Assembly (NCBI GenBank): GCA_945928585.1
Contig: CAMENQ010000073.1
Coordinates: forward strand, 1 to 9,455
From: an uncultured Roseburia sp.
Lineage (GTDB): Bacteria > Bacillota > Clostridia > Lachnospirales > Lachnospiraceae
Direction: 5' to 3'
DNA length: 9,455 bases
The translations under genes and the position numbers were made by a program. Shown in pieces: positions 8,901 to 9,455 of this stretch. Within the stretch, counting starts at the first letter, position 1. The number at the start of each line of letters is the position of its first letter. The notes beneath the pieces are model-generated. The model was given only the letters and a program-made list of their open reading frames with translations, did not search any database and was not told where the DNA came from.

Positions 8901-9438
8901 TTCCTTCATATGATGTTCCATCAATTGCCACAGGTACATCATTAACTTTTACTGTACCATGTTCTGATTTTATTTTAAGTGGAATGCCGTCACTCAATGT
9001 AACAGTTGATACTTCATATGTGTTTTCATTTGATATGCTGGTTATTTCTGCCGTTACATGTTTAGAAGCATAACCTGTTTTTTCCACGTAAATGTTCAAA
9101 ACCGCCTTATTTTCTTCACTGATACTACTAAGTAAATTATCTGTATCCGTTACTGTAATCTTAGCTATTCCTTCTACGTTTGTATTAACACTACCATTTT
9201 GTACAGGTTTTTCGTCCTCTCCACTTCCTACAGTTAAAGCATATGTAACCTTTGCGTCTTCTATAGGATTAAGAGTAGCCTCATCATCCTGTACTTTAAT
9301 TTTAATTGTATACTCCTCTTGCTCCGGTGTTGGCGCCGGATTCTCTCCCTTTGCTACATACACCGGCATGGCTCCAATAACAAGCAGCACCGCCATAATC
9401 AATGCCAGTATACGGTTTTTATTTTTGTACTCTACCAT
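2938..9438 (-). CDS. Giant secreted, C-terminally membrane-anchored multi-Ig/InlB-B-repeat protein
   Basis: This is a 2166-residue surface protein. The start at 9438 is supported by AAAGGAG (9453-9447), 8 bases upstream. Residues 1-31 are a signal peptide (basic start, hydrophobic 10-29, likely cleavage near AKG) or an uncleaved anchor. Then come: a carboxypeptidase-regulatory/Big-like domain (about 43-148) with EGIAKITV and EKTGY; six divergent InlB-B-type repeats (152-757); a unique domain (about 758-885) carrying a perfect EF-hand-type loop, DADENGSIGQWE (845-856); and about ten Ig-like domains (about 886-2105) separated by D(K/T/N)TxP-type boundaries such as DKTAPVI and DNTAPEI. The C-terminus has one hydrophobic glycine-rich helix (2132-2154) and the basic tail RRRKLRLKVK (2155-2164), so the body is outside the membrane and the tail is cytoplasmic. 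There is no LPXTG. Only four cysteines were noticed (261, 1193, 1395, 1396). It heads the T7SS operon; a wall-spanning role is inference, and an adhesin is the main alternative. Confidence 0.88.
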   Translation of the reverse strand: MVEYKNKNRILALIMAVLLVIGAMPVYVAKGENPAPTPEQEEYTIKIKVQDDEATLNPIEDAKVTYALTVGSGEDEKPVQNGSVNTNVEGIAKITVTDTDNLLSSISEENKAVLNIYVEKTGYASKHVTAEITSISNENTYEVSTVTLSDGIPLKIKSEHGTVKVNDVPVAIDGTSYEGTAYVERGQDAVLIIEPGPEYKIDNVEKTVDEGSATTVIESSDGKYTLESVAENTSVVVSYINTYTLKDVTDDAAKKGTVKFCADEVTESPNIDVSDTNKYKDELTVDANGTAYVVIKPDSGYRAAKITIKEKNGTQETAVETKTLEGTGDKVYKIENISDNIQITVDYVFLHTVTIDSSIANGRVEFVDNNSNVMNNTSLSEIDEGATLKIKITPDTGKQVASVSINDTGVNILGFSKDTINPDIITGEISVSGDEEAITITAVFETKKYEVSYSIVNSDENSGTVNISKTTVEHGSTVNITVTPTVNGQNGDYRIKSIKIGKKGADFSTIPEETITDNNNNNKGWTKADVEITQDTEIQVTFVRVYTATVTYNKNTGTVETNMTNGDSSTESVDGNIKTIKAVINKDGKLKVNVKAVDNSGSDKNNIQKYAISAIKVNNEDPINMSENTTAWSKEFAATQDYEIIIEFTEYKYTVKSAAGAAGGSIGIYKADAASNESSSELKVKIGDSAKIKITSDEGKNINFENVKINGQAIASITEPTGRGTQIAVSGIERDGDSISFTISNIKENIEVSAEFTDIPVSDAEFGTDITISESLNKFETDALFTYVYSNEAEVKLTTTKAGIKVYGYTPDSTDKKSVLLGGDYNVQSVDIAKGTVITGINIFDADENGSIGQWEKINLSGKNISVVSDTSRAEVEFSVNNQVLETMPIYNNNVAVDVSVTEKEAGKYSGIASIKYTIVPDYTAGMEENADSLEFTEITVTNIEKESLNIEVNADSFNSSNTAIIVIVKDKAGNETKSVQKLDIDKTAPVITVEYFDIAGSADGIAIENSDVNHNNRKAVITITERTNHFKAENVVISATKNSDAYSVGNVTWTEKKSAESPDMDVHVAEIRFSSDGNYTFAVEFKDTADNKAAAYNKAFAVDKVAPAVKAEIANPNETGIYNKNVVVNLSSEDITSNISKVIYTVKGDNVETKTAEVAVGNSKTWEYALTIDKTQYNVDNINVSLTAVDVCGRTSEPVFVTFSIDNTAPEITITGIDNGSYYQKAQTAIITIKERTSHFDADKVDIKVSTDKVNNGDYSISGIWQTTEGSTPDEAVHQITVSLNPDAVYKITVDYTDDAENKAVTAESTITIDETNPVGSINANGFNWLNNFVITNRSVVLSHTENDITSGVRDVSYYKSNSTTKLTQTELNNLSENQWKSFNSSIAVEGNDCCIVYMRVRDNAGNILYTSTSGIIVDTKSPEETVQPSVTVTPEQPVNGIYNRNVNVAVEVTDPTAGGTFSGLKSVTFNVYNMGTVTQSGTLYSFDKNNPTKAELLQNFSGNITVDAVANNSNDVVIEVTAEDNAGNTFTKTASIKIDVTQPSINISYNNNTPDSNSYYKEDRTATIVVTERNFKSEDVRVTITNTDETIPQLSNWTKSEGTGNGDNTTYTATVTYSADGDYTFAISYADMAGNESTDVVFENGTQNPTEFTIDKTLPVMDIQSTDGQGNAEYIQDSRQVTITVTEHNFTADRVSIMVNEATVAVEWNNNGDIHTATYTFTEEGEYQNFNVTLTDMAGNQGENKNLDTFYIDTAAPELNVEVESSENDPYDDEFENDENGDKRKIYVFKKDNITVSFSDTYYLGQTVELYRTSYGNAPEQVKTDNYEIKTVNGKQVITIPLTSFENSQENDGLYQLNVKVTDKSGRETTQTVYFTINRFGSVYIYDQAIINMQQNQYTQKVTDDFVITEYNADKLEGPGEITVTKDGTKLTLEEDKDYTIAPESKSVGWYQYKYTIKKEVFTEDGVYKLSVASKDAAENNSESVNANMVLDSESGSVSNKEILFYVDTTKPEITSINGMGEAIFNENEHQVSFSVFDSIGLKDGDDAVKVEINGKAADVQLTEGENNAINRTYAFTMTEGTNQTVSISVTDKAGNTRSTSDSDFNPGYAFENEITVSTNFFIRWFANKPLFFGSIGGTAAVAGGGTTALVLRRRKLRLKVKGD
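3120..6790 (-). repeat. About ten Ig-like domains in the giant protein
   Basis: Residues about 884-2107 form a chain of 98-121-residue Ig-like units. Boundaries are marked by short D-x-x-x-P motifs near residues 987 (DKTAPV), 1105 (DKVAPA), 1209 (DNTAPE), 1317 (DETNPV), 1422 (DTKSPE), 1543 (DVTQPS), 1659 (DKTLPV), 1757 (DTAAPE) and 2012 (DTTKPE), with a likely further boundary near 1885. Many units end in the Ig G-strand pattern (V/A)xDxAGN, for example KDKAGNETK, EDNAGNTFT, ADMAGNEST, TDMAGNQGE and TDKAGNTRS. This is the usual signature of bacterial Ig-like domains in surface proteins. Confidence 0.8.
6871..6906 (-). other. EF-hand-type calcium-binding loop encoded in the giant gene
   Basis: Residues 845-856, DADENGSIGQWE, match the 12-residue EF-hand loop at every key place: Asp1, Asp3, Asn5, Gly6, Ser7, Ile8 and Glu12. 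The loop sits in the unique domain between the InlB-B repeats and the Ig-like chain. I see no clear flanking helices, so it may be a stand-alone DxDxDG-type calcium loop in a beta context. Calcium binding is inference from the motif. Confidence 0.6.
7165..8985 (-). repeat. Six divergent InlB-B-type repeat units in the giant protein
   Basis: Residues 152-758 hold six units of roughly 90-110 residues. Each unit runs through a strand plus small turn (HGTVKV, KGTVKF, NGRVEF, SGTVNI, TGTVET, GGSIGI), an optional (V/D)xxG element, a strand of type VxIxPDxGY (IIEPGPEY, VIKPDSGY, KITPDTGK, TVTPTVNG, KITSDEGK), a strand such as KITIK, SVSIN, SIKIG, AIKVN or NVKIN, and a closing (I/V)xNxxIxVxF-type strand (NISDNIQITVDY, IKENIEVSAEF). 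The pattern fits Pfam-type divergent InlB B-repeats, beta-rich modules of extracellular Firmicutes proteins. Sequence identity between units is low, so these are old, diverged copies and not recent tandem duplications. Confidence 0.7.
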
Positions 9439-9455
9439 TTTCTGTTCTCCTTTGC
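9439..9455 (-). promoter_or_regulatory. Ribosome binding site of the giant repeat protein
   Basis: On the minus strand AAAGGAG (9453-9447) lies 8 bases before the ATG at 9438, a strong Shine-Dalgarno site. It fixes the start even though the window ends 17 bases upstream; the promoter is outside the window. Confidence 0.8.

Noticed and set aside
3120..8985. CRISPR or DNA-level tandem repeat array
   Set aside because: The repetition is at protein-domain level with strongly diverged DNA; there are no short identical repeats with uniform spacers.
2938..9438. LXG or WXG100-type T7SS substrate features in the giant protein
   Set aside because: It has an N-terminal signal peptide, no N-terminal helical LXG/WXG hairpin and no toxin domain at the C-terminus, so it is not a typical T7SS effector.

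Overview
The window is low-GC DNA that looks like a Clostridia genome, probably Lachnospiraceae. This rests on the AT-rich codon choice, strong AGGAGG-type ribosome binding sites and the family content; no marker gene is present to fix the taxon. Every gene I can support is on the minus strand, so transcription runs from the right end of the window to the left. Coding density is very high. The longest gap between genes is 53 to 74 bases, so no gene-free stretch exceeds 300 bases. I see no RNA gene, insertion sequence, CRISPR array or terminator.

In transcription order the genes are: (1) 9438-2938, a 2166-residue secreted, membrane-anchored protein made almost entirely of beta-sandwich repeats; (2) 2863-1943, a soluble protein with a C-terminal canonical FHA domain and an N-terminal region that recalls the EssB/YukC pseudokinase domain; (3) 1929-871, a CpaE/MinD-like ATPase with a receiver-like N-terminus and unusual nucleotide-binding residues; (4) 861-610, a YukD/EsaB ubiquitin-like protein; (5) 595 to the left edge, the first 198 residues of an EssC/YukB protein, covering its two N-terminal FHA-like domains. 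Genes 2 to 5 are 9 to 14 bases apart and each ribosome binding site overlaps or abuts the previous stop codon, which strongly suggests one operon.

YukD/EsaB beside EssC identifies a Firmicutes type VII secretion locus (T7SSb, Ess/Yuk). EssC is the FtsK/SpoIIIE-type motor of the inner-membrane machine. The FHA protein and the CpaE-like ATPase are not part of the classic esx set of Staphylococcus or Bacillus. The giant repeat protein has a signal peptide at one end and a C-terminal transmembrane helix with a basic tail at the other, and no LPXTG motif. Its position at the head of the operon raises the possibility that it is a structural part of the secretion system, for example a wall-spanning element in place of or beside EsaA/YueB, rather than an ordinary adhesin. 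That role is inference. The remaining classic components (EsxA, EssA, EssB, EsaA) are not in this window and may lie beyond the left edge.
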